Origin: Microvirga sp. 3-52
GTDB lineage: Bacteria; Pseudomonadota; Alphaproteobacteria; Rhizobiales; Beijerinckiaceae
Length of the DNA: 64,000 nucleotides
Direction: 5' to 3'
NCBI RefSeq assembly: GCF_018383585.1
Contig: NZ_JAHAMK010000024.1
Coordinates: 1 to 64,000 of the forward strand
This document shows positions 8,582 through 17,147 of the stretch, in pieces (the stretch's first letter is position 1; each line of letters begins with the position of its first letter). The notes below the pieces were generated by a model. The model saw only the letters and a list, made by a program, of their open reading frames with translations. It was not told the DNA's origin and did no database searches. Position numbers and translations under genes: made by a program.

Positions 8582-9569
8582 CAGGGCCTGGCGTGTCCGC
8601 GAACCGCTTCATTCCCGGCGCGAACCGGTTGCGATAGGTCCCAGGGCTCGTGCCGAGGCGCACCCGGAAATGGTGGCGAAGGGTGGCAGCGGAGCCGAAA
8701 CCGGTCGCGTCGGCGATGCTCTCGACGGAATGGCCCGTGGTTTCCAGCAGTTCCCTGGCGCGGACCAGGCGCTCCGTGAGCAGCCACTCCCCCGGCGGCA
8801 GGCCGGTTGCGGCCTTGAAGCGGCGCAGGAATGTGCGCACGCTCATCCCGGCCTCCGCGGCCAGTTCCGCCACCGGCTGCTCCTCGCCAAGGCGGGCCCG
8901 CATGCGGTCGAAGAGGGGCGCGAACCGTAGACCCTCGCGAGCCGGTGGCACGGGCCGCTCGATGAACTGCGCCTGGCCGCCTTCGCGATGGGGCGGCACC
9001 ACGAGGCGGCGGGCGAGGCGGTTGGCGATCTCGGGCCCGAAATCGGCGCGCACCACATGAAGGCAGAGATCGATGCCGGCGGCGCTGCCGGCAGAGGTCA
9101 GCACCCTGCCTTCGTCCACATAGAGAACATCCGGCTCCACCTTGATGTCCGGATGGACCTGCGCAAGCTGCTCCGCGTAGTGCCAATGCGTGGTCGCCCG
9201 CTTCCCGGAGAGAAGGCCCGTCGCGGCAAGCGCGAAGACGCCGGAGCAGATGGACATCAGGCGCGCGCCTCGCGCATGGGCCCGCTGCAGGGCGGCGATC
9301 AGCGCCGGAGGGACGGGCTCCCTGGAGGCTCCGCGCCAGCCCGGGATGACGATGGTGTCGGCCTCGTCCAGCAATTCGAGGCCGCCGTCGGCAATGATCT
9401 GGAAGCCCCCGATGGCCCGCAGGGGACCCGGCTCGATGGCGCACACCGCGAAGCGGTACCAGTCCGGTCCCATCTCGGGCCGGGGCAGGCCGAAGATCTC
9501 GACCGCGATGCCGAACTCGAAGGTGCTCAAACGATCATAGGCGAGGGCGACGACGAGGTGGTTTGGCAT
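8559..9569 (-). CDS. ftrA: GlxA/FtrA-type transcriptional regulator (DJ-1/PfpI + AraC)
   Basis: This 336-aa protein is read from MPNHLVVALAYD at 9569; the longer frame to 9704 overlaps the divergent promoter region. Residues about 5-170 form a DJ-1/PfpI-like domain, with the elbow Cys in SICSGVFALAATGLL. Residues about 225-325 are a two-helix-turn-helix AraC domain (MSVRTFLRRFKAATG, then ESIADATGFGSAATLRHHF). Members activate nearby catabolic or detoxification genes. A rhodanese gene is divergently transcribed 88 bases away and is the obvious candidate target. The symbol follows family naming; the ligand is unknown. Confidence 0.88.
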   Translation of the reverse strand: MPNHLVVALAYDRLSTFEFGIAVEIFGLPRPEMGPDWYRFAVCAIEPGPLRAIGGFQIIADGGLELLDEADTIVIPGWRGASREPVPPALIAALQRAHARGARLMSICSGVFALAATGLLSGKRATTHWHYAEQLAQVHPDIKVEPDVLYVDEGRVLTSAGSAAGIDLCLHVVRADFGPEIANRLARRLVVPPHREGGQAQFIERPVPPAREGLRFAPLFDRMRARLGEEQPVAELAAEAGMSVRTFLRRFKAATGLPPGEWLLTERLVRARELLETTGHSVESIADATGFGSAATLRHHFRVRLGTSPGTYRNRFAPGMKRFADTPGPEKQKAAP

Positions 9570-9657
9570 GATGTTTACGTCTGTTGGCAGGAGTGCCACT
9601 TTCCACCATGACGCCTCTGCGGAAATCTGGCGACGGCTTTTCCACAAGGAGGTTGTC

Positions 9658-10092
9658 ATGCCAACGAGTTCCGTCGCGGCCATTCCCGCCGCCGCTCCGT
9701 CCAAGGCTGCGGAGCATTTCGCAAGCCGCCTGGCCTTCGAGACGGATTGCGCCGACGTACACGAATCCCTCTCGGGCGGGACCGTCGATTTCGTTCTCGT
9801 CGATGCCCGCGGTCCCCATGCCTACGCGCGCAGCCACGTGCCAGGGGCGCTCAATCTTCCGCACCGGGAGATGACGGCCGAGCGCATGGCCGCCTGGCCC
9901 GAGAAGACGCTGTTCGTGGTCTATTGCGCCGGTCCGCACTGCAACGGCGCCGATCGCGCGGCCCTGAAGCTGTCGCTGCTCGGCCGCCCGGTCAAACTGA
10001 TGCTCGGCGGCATGACCGGCTGGGCCGATGAAGGCTTCCCCTTCGCGCAGGGCTCCGAACCCGGATCGCTGACAGTGTCGTCCGCCGCCTGA
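9658..10092 (+). CDS. Rhodanese-like sulfurtransferase domain protein
   Basis: This 144-aa single-domain rhodanese is a cytoplasmic persulfide/sulfur carrier. The start at 9658 is fixed by an AAGGAGG site 5 bases upstream. VDARGPHAYARSHVPGALNLPHRE matches the N-terminal rhodanese pattern. The active-site Cys is C90 in VVYCAGPHC, and the C-terminal GGMTGWADEGFP motif is typical. A second Cys in the active loop (C95) is notable, since a CxxxxC loop can form a disulfide. It is divergent from the FtrA-like regulator and is probably controlled by it. Confidence 0.88.
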   Translation: MPTSSVAAIPAAAPSKAAEHFASRLAFETDCADVHESLSGGTVDFVLVDARGPHAYARSHVPGALNLPHREMTAERMAAWPEKTLFVVYCAGPHCNGADRAALKLSLLGRPVKLMLGGMTGWADEGFPFAQGSEPGSLTVSSAA

Positions 10093-10203
10093 TCCCGGCA
10101 TGGTCCTTCGTCATCCAAGGCGAAGGACCAATGCGGCCTTTGTGCGGAGGGAGCATGCGCCGTCCGACTTATCCTCACTCTTATCAACAGGTTTGAATCT
10201 TCG

Positions 10204-10233
10204 TTGACAACTAGGAATATGCCCCCACTATCA
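10204..10233 (+). promoter_or_regulatory. Candidate promoter of the DUF6456 gene
   Basis: TTGACA at 10204-10209 is followed by CTATCA at 10228-10233, which partly matches the alphaproteobacterial -10 pattern CTATNN. The spacing of 18 bases is acceptable. It sits about 48 bases before the ATG at 10281. Confidence 0.35.
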
Positions 10234-10280
10234 GGGGTGGAAGGGGCGACCCTTTCTTACTTTATTTATAGGAACAAAAC

Positions 10281-11249
10281 ATGAACATTGAAGACGGCGA
10301 TGCGGTTCATCAAAGTATTGCCGCACCAGGGATTTCAGCCTCGAAGGGGGCCCGTTCGGAAAGGCGTGCGCGGAAGGAGAGCAGCAAACCTGGAACGACC
10401 GTCGGAGGCATGGCGGGCGATTCCCTGTCCAGGGAGGCGCGGCGGCTTCTGACGGCCCTCGACCAGCCCGAGACCTGCGCCATCGTCGATCCGACCGACC
10501 CGGCGAGCGTGCTTGTCCACAGGAGTCGATCGGGAATCTCGGTGGGGGCGGGGCGCTTCGCCCATGCCGCTGCGGAGGCTCTCGTACGCCAGGATCTCGG
10601 CTGCTGGAAGCAGGCTGAATCCGGTCGGAAGGCCCTGTTGCTGACGAAGGCCGGCGAGGCCCATCTGCGCCGCGCGTCGGCGCCGGAAGCGGACATGGCC
10701 TTCTTTCACCAGCATCGCGAGACGGATCTCGCCTCGGTCGAAACGGAGACGGGAATCACACGGGTGCGCGTGGACTCGGATGAGAGCCCGCTCGATTGGC
10801 TGCGCCGCCGTAAAGGTCGTGACGGGGCGCCGATGATCGATGAAGCCTCATATCAGGCCGGCGAGCGCCTGCGGACCGACATCATGCTGGCGGGGTTGCT
10901 GCCCGGCGTGACGGCCCGCTGGGACGGCATGCCGAAGAGCGGCGGCCCTGTCTCTCCGGGCGAGGCCACCGATCGGATGGTCGCTGCCCGCCAGCGGCTG
11001 CAGAACGCCTTCGACGCCATCGGGGGCGATTTCAGCGACCTGCTCCTCGACCTCTGCGGCTTCCTGAAAGGTCTGGAGCAGATCGAACGCGAACGGCAAT
11101 GGCCGCCGCGCTCCGGGAAAATCGTGGTGCGGCTCGCCCTGGCGCGGCTGGCCGAGCATTACGGCATCGAAGCCTCCGCCCGCGGCCCGGCTGCCTCGCG
11201 CGGCATCCGCGCCTGGCAGGCGGTGGTCATCGAGGGCGGGCGGGTTTGA
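10281..11249 (+). CDS. DUF6456 domain-containing protein
   Basis: This 322-aa protein is probably cytoplasmic and has no membrane segment. The first 45 residues are basic and disordered. A winged-helix-like middle (about 50-135) contains SREARRLLTAL and LVRQDLGCW...LLLTKAGEAHLRR, which resembles MarR-like helices. The C-terminal part (about 175-320) holds the DUF6456 signature, with SPLDWLRRRKGRDG, AGERLRTDI and the final WPPRSGKIVVRLALARLAEHYG. Function is unknown. The family is common in Hyphomicrobiales and its layout suggests DNA binding, which is an inference. Confidence 0.78.
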   Translation: MNIEDGDAVHQSIAAPGISASKGARSERRARKESSKPGTTVGGMAGDSLSREARRLLTALDQPETCAIVDPTDPASVLVHRSRSGISVGAGRFAHAAAEALVRQDLGCWKQAESGRKALLLTKAGEAHLRRASAPEADMAFFHQHRETDLASVETETGITRVRVDSDESPLDWLRRRKGRDGAPMIDEASYQAGERLRTDIMLAGLLPGVTARWDGMPKSGGPVSPGEATDRMVAARQRLQNAFDAIGGDFSDLLLDLCGFLKGLEQIERERQWPPRSGKIVVRLALARLAEHYGIEASARGPAASRGIRAWQAVVIEGGRV

Positions 11250-11354
11250 AAGGATTTGATGGGAACCACGCCCTCCTTGTCATGGCCGTCCGCGGATCTG
11301 ATCCGGGGGATCAGACCATCCCCGGTCGCGCGTGCACCGCACTCGAACCCTCTC

Positions 11355-11448
11355 ACGTCATCACCGGCCCTGTGCCGGCCATCCCGATCCCGTGAGGTGC
11401 TGTGCTTCAATCCATCGGGATCACCGGCACAGGGCCGGTGATGACGTC
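11355..11448. repeat. REP-like bipartite palindromic element, full copy
   Basis: Two hairpin arms of opposite polarity are joined by a linker of about 30 bases. The left arm is GTCATCACCGGCCCTGTGCC...ATCCCGAT and the right arm ATCGGGATCACCGGCACAGG...GATGAC. This is one of only a few copies outside the GTA region. The gap 11250-11721 contains no gene. Confidence 0.85.
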
Positions 11449-11504
11449 GGAGAATGTCGGGGCCGTTCCTGAACACGCTCCGGCGATCACGCCCTCGGAC
11501 ACGC

Positions 11505-11690
11505 TGCCCTAATCCTGAGGAGCCGCGCAGCGGCGTCTCGAAGGAGGCTCGAGAATGCACCGGAAATGCCCTGATCTTCCGGGGCAGAGCCTCAGCGCTG
11601 CTCCCCGGATGAGGGCAAAGCGAGAGAAAGCGGGTGCGAGAGGACAGGGACTACCGGCACCGGACCGGCGACGACGCGACGGCGGCCGGG
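11505..11690. repeat. Degenerate palindromic repeats before sufE
   Basis: A CCTGAGGAGCCGCGCAGCGG-type palindrome lies at about 11510-11557 and is followed by CGTCTCGAAGGAGG, a motif often seen as an alphaproteobacterial intergenic repeat. A corrupted half-copy of the ACCGGCAC/GGACCGG hairpin is at about 11650-11682. Confidence 0.4.
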
Positions 11691-11721
11691 CCGATTGACG
11701 CCTCGTGATCCTGATCGGCGG

Positions 11722-12150
11722 TCAGGACGCCGCCACGGCCATCTGCGCATCGCGGCGGATGCGGTCGACCATGGATCTGACGCCGTTCGACCGTTGCGGC
11801 GTCAGATGCTCGGACAGGCCGAGCTCCTTGAACAGCACCAGGGCGTCAGTCGAGAGAGCCTCGGAAGGCGTCTTGCCGCCATAGAGGGAGATCAGGAGCG
11901 CCACGAGGCCGCGCACGATGTGGGCGTCGCTGTCGCCGCGCAGGTGCAGGACAGGCTTGCCACTGGACGAGTCGAGATCGGTCTGGAGCCACACCTGGCT
12001 CGCGCAGCCCTGAACCTTGTTGATGTCGTTATACGCCTGTTCCGGCAACGGCTCCATGAGCCGGCCGAGTTCGATGATGTAGCGATACCGCTCCTCCCAT
12101 TCGTCGAGCAGCTCGAAATTGGAAACGATTTCGTCGATTGTCGGCAGCAT
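11722..12150 (-). CDS. sufE: Cysteine desulfuration protein SufE
   Basis: This 142-aa protein accepts sulfur from the SufS desulfurase for Fe-S cluster assembly in the cytoplasm. The start at MLPTIDEIVSNFELL (12150) matches the family; the longer frame is unlikely. The active-site Cys is C49 in NKVQGCASQVW. Other hallmarks are RYRYIIELGR, RGDSDAHIVRGLVALL and the LGLSEHLTPQRSNG motif. It is isolated here from any other suf gene. Confidence 0.95.
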   Translation of the reverse strand: MLPTIDEIVSNFELLDEWEERYRYIIELGRLMEPLPEQAYNDINKVQGCASQVWLQTDLDSSSGKPVLHLRGDSDAHIVRGLVALLISLYGGKTPSEALSTDALVLFKELGLSEHLTPQRSNGVRSMVDRIRRDAQMAVAAS

Positions 12151-12218
12151 GGCAAACCCGTGTTGTCTGCCTGTCATATAACCATCACCAGGCATTTTGG
12201 CGACGGAAGGAGCCCGAT

Positions 12219-12542
12219 TTAAGTGCGAGGCTTGGACGCAGCAGGCTCGCGGTCTTCGGGTCGCAGGGTGTCCGAGGACCTGGTGGAGCCGGCAACGGGA
12301 AAGCCGGAGGTGGTGAGGATCTTGTCGACCACCGCCTGCTTGGCGCTGTCGGGGAGCGCCTTCCAGACGGTCTCGAGATGGCCGGTCTGATCCGGCGTGG
12401 CAGCAGGGCCGGCAGCGGCCGGCTGGCTCTTCGTGGGCGCAAGGAAAGCCTCGAGCGCCGCCGTTTCCTCGCCGTGCCGGCGCACCGGCGAGTAATAGAA
12501 AATGGCGCCGACGATGAGGATGAAACGGAGAATCGAAAACAT
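12219..12542 (-). CDS. Small single-pass membrane protein
   Basis: This 107-aa protein starts at MFSILRFILIVGAIFYYSP (12542). An N-terminal membrane segment is followed by a cytoplasmic or periplasmic Pro/Ala-rich part and a short helix (ALPDSAKQAVVDKIL). It resembles the small Hyphomicrobiales proteins annotated DUF5330, but the match is uncertain. It lies 69 bases upstream of sufE on the same strand and could share its transcript. Confidence 0.65.
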   Translation of the reverse strand: MFSILRFILIVGAIFYYSPVRRHGEETAALEAFLAPTKSQPAAAGPAATPDQTGHLETVWKALPDSAKQAVVDKILTTSGFPVAGSTRSSDTLRPEDREPAASKPRT

Positions 12543-12897
12543 GCAGCGGTCGGTTGCCAGAAACGAAGGACGATGCAGCACCATAACGTATGCAGGCAGC
12601 GCCGTGTAAGAAGCCGCAGGGGGAATCTGGAAACAGGATGAACAAAACCTTGCCGTTCGATCCTATGGATAAGTTATTGTAATGCAAAGATGATTTACGG
12701 AGCCGATATGCTTCCTCCCCGGTCGCGCGCTTCTCATCAGCCTCTCCAGGCCGCCTCAATTCGCGCAATTAGGTTTCGCTTAAACCGGCTCTGTCAGGCT
12801 TTGCCGTCAGAAAGACAAGAAACGGTGCCCCGCCGTCTTGTCTTGCTGACTGGGCGGACCAAAACGACATCATTCTTCGAAGACGGAACCGACTCCT
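12543..12897. other. Intergenic region without recognised features
   Basis: There are 355 bases between divergent genes. No convincing gene, repeat or RNA was seen. An AT-richer patch around 12640-12690 could hold promoters for either side. Confidence 0.4.
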
Positions 12898-13746
12898 TTG
12901 CGTGAAGCTTTTGTCGATCATCCCGATGACGATCTCGATCTGCCCGCTGTCGTACGCCGGAAGGCTCCGGCACGACCGACGCAGAAGCGCGCCGCCAAGC
13001 CACCGCGCAAGCCGAGCGTGGGCGAGCTAGCGGCCTCCTTCGTCTTCAACCATCCGCGCCAGATCCTCGCCGCCCTTCTGCTCACCGGATGCGGCGGCGC
13101 GATTGCCTGGAACGCGCTGGCGCTGCAAAGCAGCCGCCATCCGGCTCCTCTCTTCAACACGCGGGAGATCGTGCTGACACCCGAGCCGACGGAGGAGACG
13201 GGGAGCGAGGCCGTCCAGGCTCTGCCGCCCGCCCGTCCTGGAGCGCAGCCCGCCGAGGAGCTGGCGTCGGTGCCCGCTTCGCATGAATCCGTCGCGCATT
13301 CCTCACCGATGCCCGCGCCGGCCTCGGCTGTCGCCACTCCCAAGGCGCCTCAGCGCAGCCCGATCGCCGAGATGATCCGCAACGGAGGGCAGCCCGTTCC
13401 CGCCGCGGCACCGCCGGCCCGTGCACCGCAGGCAGCCGCTGCGCCCGTGCCTGCGCCTGCGCGGAGTGCCGCGCGAGATCCCATCGCCGACATGATCCGC
13501 ATGGGCGGTCCGGTGCCGGTGCCTCCCGCCAATGTGGGCCGCTCCGATCCCGGCGACATCGTCCTGGCGGGCCAGCGTGCGCTCGCAAGGCTGGGCTACA
13601 GCGTGAAGGTGGACGGCCTGATGGGCTCCGGCACCCGGCAGGCGATCGAGCGCTTCGAGCAGGACCGTCGCTTGCCGGTCACCGGCGAATTGAACGCACG
13701 GACGATCCGCGAACTTTCCGCCGCATCCGGCATTACGGTTCAATAG
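12898..13746 (+). CDS. Membrane-anchored peptidoglycan-binding protein
   Basis: This 282-aa protein begins at a TTG (12898), as no in-frame ATG or GTG occurs near the N-terminus. A basic cytoplasmic tail precedes one membrane helix (about 55-72). A long Pro/Ala-rich periplasmic linker follows, and then a C-terminal peptidoglycan-binding domain (about 220-280: GQRALARLGYSVKVDGLMGSGTRQAIERFEQ pattern). The linker holds two near-identical SPIAEMIRNGG / DPIADMIRMGG motifs about 40 residues apart. It overlaps the DUF1491 gene by one base and is probably co-transcribed with it. Confidence 0.85.
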   Translation: MREAFVDHPDDDLDLPAVVRRKAPARPTQKRAAKPPRKPSVGELAASFVFNHPRQILAALLLTGCGGAIAWNALALQSSRHPAPLFNTREIVLTPEPTEETGSEAVQALPPARPGAQPAEELASVPASHESVAHSSPMPAPASAVATPKAPQRSPIAEMIRNGGQPVPAAAPPARAPQAAAAPVPAPARSAARDPIADMIRMGGPVPVPPANVGRSDPGDIVLAGQRALARLGYSVKVDGLMGSGTRQAIERFEQDRRLPVTGELNARTIRELSAASGITVQ

Positions 13747-14087
13747 TGTCCAGGCTTCGCTCGGACTTCTGGGTCTCCGCCTATCTGCGCCGCTGTTCGG
13801 TGGAGGGACTCGAGGCGGCCCTGCGCAAGCGCGGCGCCGCCGAAGCCGGTGCGGTTTTCGTGAAGGTGGACCGGCTCGACGGCACCGCAAGCCTTTATGG
13901 TCCCGCCCCGCAGCTCTTCCTCGACGACAGCGGCGAGCGCCTGTTCTCGCCGATCCTGACGGACGTGATGCCCCTCGACGTGGAGGAGCGCATGACGCGC
14001 GAACTTCGCTTCGATCCCGATCTCTGGCTCGTGGAGGTCGACGACCGGGCAGGGCGCCACTTCCTCGACCTCGCTGCCGAAGATTAG
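13746..14087 (+). CDS. DUF1491 family protein
   Basis: This 113-aa protein begins at GTG 13746, the last base of the preceding stop codon. It shows the DUF1491 pattern: SDFWVSAYLRRC near the start, AGAVFVKVDRLDG in the middle, LYGPAPQ and a final DPDLWLVEVDDR. Function is unknown and it is presumably cytoplasmic. Translational coupling to the peptidoglycan-binding protein gene is likely from the overlap. Its 3' end overlaps the convergent reductase gene by four bases. Confidence 0.87.
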   Translation: MSRLRSDFWVSAYLRRCSVEGLEAALRKRGAAEAGAVFVKVDRLDGTASLYGPAPQLFLDDSGERLFSPILTDVMPLDVEERMTRELRFDPDLWLVEVDDRAGRHFLDLAAED

Positions 14088-15130
14088 GCAACCGGGAGAG
14101 CGGGGCGGTCGATCAGATCGAACTTGCCGCCGGCGCTGCGCTGCTGCGTTCCGGCCTCGTGGATCATCGTGTAGGGAAACACGGGCGGCAGGCTGCTGAC
14201 CGCGTCGAGCCGCGCGGTCTGCTCGGGCGACAGTCTGACCTTCGCCGCCGCGAGATTGCTCTCCAGTTGGGCCACGGTGCGCGGTCCGATGATGGGGAGC
14301 GAGCCTTTGGCCGCGACCCACGCGACGGCGACCTCGCCCGGCGAGACGCCAAGCTCCTCGGCAACCGTGATCACTGTATCAAGCACCGCGCTGCGCTGGG
14401 CGGAGTTCTCCGCCTGAAACACTTTGCCGCCGAGCCCCTGTGCGCGGCCAGCCTCTCCCTGCCGGTACTTGCCCGTGAGCATGCCGCCGCCGAGCGGTGA
14501 CCACGCGACGATGCCGAGGCCCAGCGCCAGTCCGGCGGGGATGAGTTCCTGCTCGGTCGTGCGCTCCACGAGGCTGTGCTCGACCTGGAGGCCCGCGATG
14601 GGAACCATTCCGCGGAGTTCGGCGATGGTGGCCGCCCGGGCCACGCGCCAGGCCGGGAAGTCCGAGAGACCCGCATAGAGAATCTTGCCGGCGCGCACGA
14701 GATCGTCGAAGCCGCGCACGATTTCCTCGATCGGCGTAACGCCGTCCGAATAATGCACCCAGTAGAGATCGATGTGATCGGTCTTCAGGCGCTTGAGGCT
14801 CGCCTCCACCGACGACATCATCGCCTTGCGGCTGTTGCCGGTGACGAGGATGCCATCCTTCGGGTTGGCGCGCTGCGTGAACTTCGTCGCCACGACGAAA
14901 TCGTCGCGCCGTCCTTGCAGCAGGTCGCCCAGGATCTTCTCGGATTGACCGAACTGGTAGCTGTCCGCCGTATCGATGAAATTGCCGCCGGCATCCGCAT
15001 AGGCGTCGAGGATGCGGCGGGCCTCGTCAGGTTCGGTGCCATGTCCCCAGCGCGTACCGAAATTGCCGGCTCCGAGAACCAGTTCGGAAACACGAAGTCC
15101 CGTATGTTGGCCGAAGAGCTTGTCGCGCAT
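14084..15130 (-). CDS. Aldo/keto reductase
   Basis: This 348-aa NADPH-dependent TIM-barrel oxidoreductase has the catalytic tetrad D53, Y58, K83 and H126 (DTADSY, ATKFT, YWVHYSD). The pattern YRQGEAGRAQG...LPIIGPRTVAQLESNL matches the YajO/Tas-like branch. It begins at MRDKLFGQHTGLRV two bases after the MFS transporter gene, so it is the last gene of a tetR-MFS-AKR operon. Its substrate is probably an aldehyde or ketone linked to whatever the transporter exports; that is inference from context. Confidence 0.93.
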   Translation of the reverse strand: MRDKLFGQHTGLRVSELVLGAGNFGTRWGHGTEPDEARRILDAYADAGGNFIDTADSYQFGQSEKILGDLLQGRRDDFVVATKFTQRANPKDGILVTGNSRKAMMSSVEASLKRLKTDHIDLYWVHYSDGVTPIEEIVRGFDDLVRAGKILYAGLSDFPAWRVARAATIAELRGMVPIAGLQVEHSLVERTTEQELIPAGLALGLGIVAWSPLGGGMLTGKYRQGEAGRAQGLGGKVFQAENSAQRSAVLDTVITVAEELGVSPGEVAVAWVAAKGSLPIIGPRTVAQLESNLAAAKVRLSPEQTARLDAVSSLPPVFPYTMIHEAGTQQRSAGGKFDLIDRPALPVA

Positions 15131-15132
15131 GA

Positions 15133-16374
15133 CTAGACCTTTCCATGATGGGGTTCTGGGCGCTGACGAAGAAAGATGACGAGGGCGAGAGCCGAGCCTC
15201 CGGTGAGGATGACGCTCAGCGCGCCCAAGGGTGAGAGCGGAAGAGCGGTGGTCAGCGCGGTGCCGGTCCCCGCGCAGGCCATCTGCAGGAAGCCGAGAAG
15301 CGCGGACGCCAGGCCGGCCTGGTGTCCGAACGGTTGCAGCGTGAGGGCCGTGCCGAGCGGATTGACCAGCCCCATGCCAAGCAGGAAAACCGCCATCGCA
15401 CCCGCGAACCCGTAGAAGGTCGGGGCTGCGCTCGCCGCAAGAAGCAGGCCGCCGCCGAGCATGGCCAGGCCGATGCCGATGGTGGCGATGGGGCGTGCTC
15501 CGCATTTGTGCGCCAGGCGTGGCGCCAGCAATCCGCCGGCGAAGACGACGAACACCGTCGTGGCGAAGAACAGGCCGAGCTGCCATGCGGAGAGGCCGAG
15601 GCCCAGAATGAGGATGGCAGGTGCCGCAGCGAAGAAGGCATAGAGACCGCCGATGACGAGGCTGACGGCAAGCGCCGGCAGAATGAAGCGGGCGTCCGCC
15701 AGAAGCCCACGATAGGCAAGCATGGTGGCGGAGAGCGAGGCCGCGGAGCGGCGGTCGGCCGGATGCGTCTCGCCTGCGCTGAGTGCGTAATAGGCTGCGA
15801 GGACGGCTCCCAGTACGGCGACCAGCACGAAGGTTGCGCGCCAACCGAACTGCGCGTCGAGCGCACTGCCGAGGAGGGGCGAGAAGCCGGGTGCGGCCGC
15901 CATGGCCACCATGGTCAGCGACAGAGCCTTCGCTAGCGCCTCGCCATCGAAGAGATCGCGCGCGATGGCGCGGGAGAGAACGGACGCCGCGCAGACGCCC
16001 AGCGCCTGGATGACGCGGCCGACGATCAGCATCGGAAAACTCTCGGCTCCGCCGCAGATCGCGCTGCCGATGATGAACACCGTCAGGCCGCCGAGCACGA
16101 ACCATCTTCGGCCGTAGCGGTCGGACAGAGGGCCGACGAACAACTGCCCGATGGCGAAGGCGATGAAGAAGCTCGAAAGCGTGAGGCCGAGATCGCGCGT
16201 CGGGACGTTCAGCGCTGAACCGATCGACGGGAAGGACGGAAGGATGATGTTGGTCGAGAGCGCGCCGATGGCCGCCAGTCCTGCCAGCAGGGCCAAGAGC
16301 CCGGCGGTCAGCTTGCGCTCTGCGGCAGGTTCCGCCGCTTCGGTCGGCAAGGTTTCAATGATGGACACAGGCAT
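15133..16374 (-). CDS. MFS drug-resistance transporter, Bcr/CflA type
   Basis: This 413-aa inner-membrane transporter has about 12 hydrophobic segments. The MFS loop motif GPLSDRYGRRW lies after helix 2, and the drug/proton antiporter motif GVCAASVLSRAIARDLF in helix 4-5 fits the Bcr/CflA group. It presumably exports a toxic compound in exchange for protons. It follows tetR by 42 bases and precedes the reductase gene by two, which suggests one inducible detoxification unit. Confidence 0.92.
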   Translation of the reverse strand: MPVSIIETLPTEAAEPAAERKLTAGLLALLAGLAAIGALSTNIILPSFPSIGSALNVPTRDLGLTLSSFFIAFAIGQLFVGPLSDRYGRRWFVLGGLTVFIIGSAICGGAESFPMLIVGRVIQALGVCAASVLSRAIARDLFDGEALAKALSLTMVAMAAAPGFSPLLGSALDAQFGWRATFVLVAVLGAVLAAYYALSAGETHPADRRSAASLSATMLAYRGLLADARFILPALAVSLVIGGLYAFFAAAPAILILGLGLSAWQLGLFFATTVFVVFAGGLLAPRLAHKCGARPIATIGIGLAMLGGGLLLAASAAPTFYGFAGAMAVFLLGMGLVNPLGTALTLQPFGHQAGLASALLGFLQMACAGTGTALTTALPLSPLGALSVILTGGSALALVIFLRQRPEPHHGKV

Positions 16375-16416
16375 TCTCCTGTGGGAGGTGGAGCACGGAT
16401 CGTGCAGTTTTCCGCG

Positions 16417-16992
16417 TTATTCCGACCGGGCTGCGATCTCATCGGCGGCCGCAGAGAGGATCTTCTGCGACAGCGCCTCGTCGCCGACGGCACGCGACAG
16501 GACGAGGGCTCCGACCATGGTCGAGAGAGCCGCGATGGATTTGGTGCGTCGGTCCTCCCCGGATGATGCTGGCACGACCCCGTCGAGAAGCCCCAAGTAC
16601 CCCTCGATGCCGTCCTTGAAGGCGGCCTGGAGCTCCGGGCTGTAGCGCGGGGTCTCGCCTCCGAGCGCCGCAAGCGCGCATCCTTCGCCGCGCCGGTCCC
16701 GATGAGCATCCGACAGGTAGAAGCGGGCCAGCGCCGCCAGTTTATCGCTCGGCGTCTCGGCGAGAACCTGAGCCCATCTGTCCTTGTTTCTGGATAGGGC
16801 ACGGCGGCTCGCCTCAACCTTCAGATCCTCTTTCGATTTGAACTGGCCGTAGAAGCCGCCGTGGGTGAGACCGGCCTCCTTCATGAGGTCGGCAACCCCG
16901 ATGCCCTCGAAACCCCGCTCGCGGAAGAGACGGCTGGCGACGACGATCACATGCTCACGGTTCCTGTCCGCCTGTTTCCGGCTGACGCGCAT
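16417..16992 (-). CDS. TetR family transcriptional repressor
   Basis: This 191-aa repressor is read from MRVSRKQADRNREH (16992), which has a GGAGAA site about eight bases upstream; ATGs at 16998 and 17043 are alternatives. The N-terminal helix-turn-helix (about 12-55) contains ASRLFRERGFEGIGVADLMKEAGL and HGGFYGQFKSKEDL. The C-terminal ligand domain includes GCALAALGGE, typical of the DUF1956/AcrR-like subgroup that senses small electrophiles or drugs. A large palindrome directly upstream is the probable autoregulatory operator. It controls the MFS and reductase genes behind it. Confidence 0.92.
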   Translation of the reverse strand: MRVSRKQADRNREHVIVVASRLFRERGFEGIGVADLMKEAGLTHGGFYGQFKSKEDLKVEASRRALSRNKDRWAQVLAETPSDKLAALARFYLSDAHRDRRGEGCALAALGGETPRYSPELQAAFKDGIEGYLGLLDGVVPASSGEDRRTKSIAALSTMVGALVLSRAVGDEALSQKILSAAADEIAARSE

Positions 16993-17026
16993 CGGCATTC
17001 TCCAACAAGGAAGATCGGAGGGCATA

Positions 17027-17076
17027 TATATGATGGACGACATTTAAATGCAATGATAAATGTCGACCATCATATA
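17027..17076. promoter_or_regulatory. Palindromic operator upstream of tetR
   Basis: Two 19-base arms (17027-17045 and 17058-17076) match as inverted repeats at 18 of 19 positions, separated by 12 bases. Each arm contains TATATGATGG and CGACATTT. The site is 34-84 bases before the tetR start codon, where the promoter must lie, and its AT content stands out. It is the likely binding site of the TetR protein. Confidence 0.75.
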
Positions 17077-17147
17077 AAATGGCTGAGGGATTTCCGAGCT
17101 GCGCTGGAACTCTCGGTCGAAGAGCCTGGAGAGGCCATCCTGCTGTT

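Noticed and set aside
14084-16105. Single 673-codon fusion of reductase and upstream sequence
   Set aside because: The reductase begins at MRDKLFGQHT (15130). The upstream part of the frame is a shadow of the MFS gene, which has its own clear frame.
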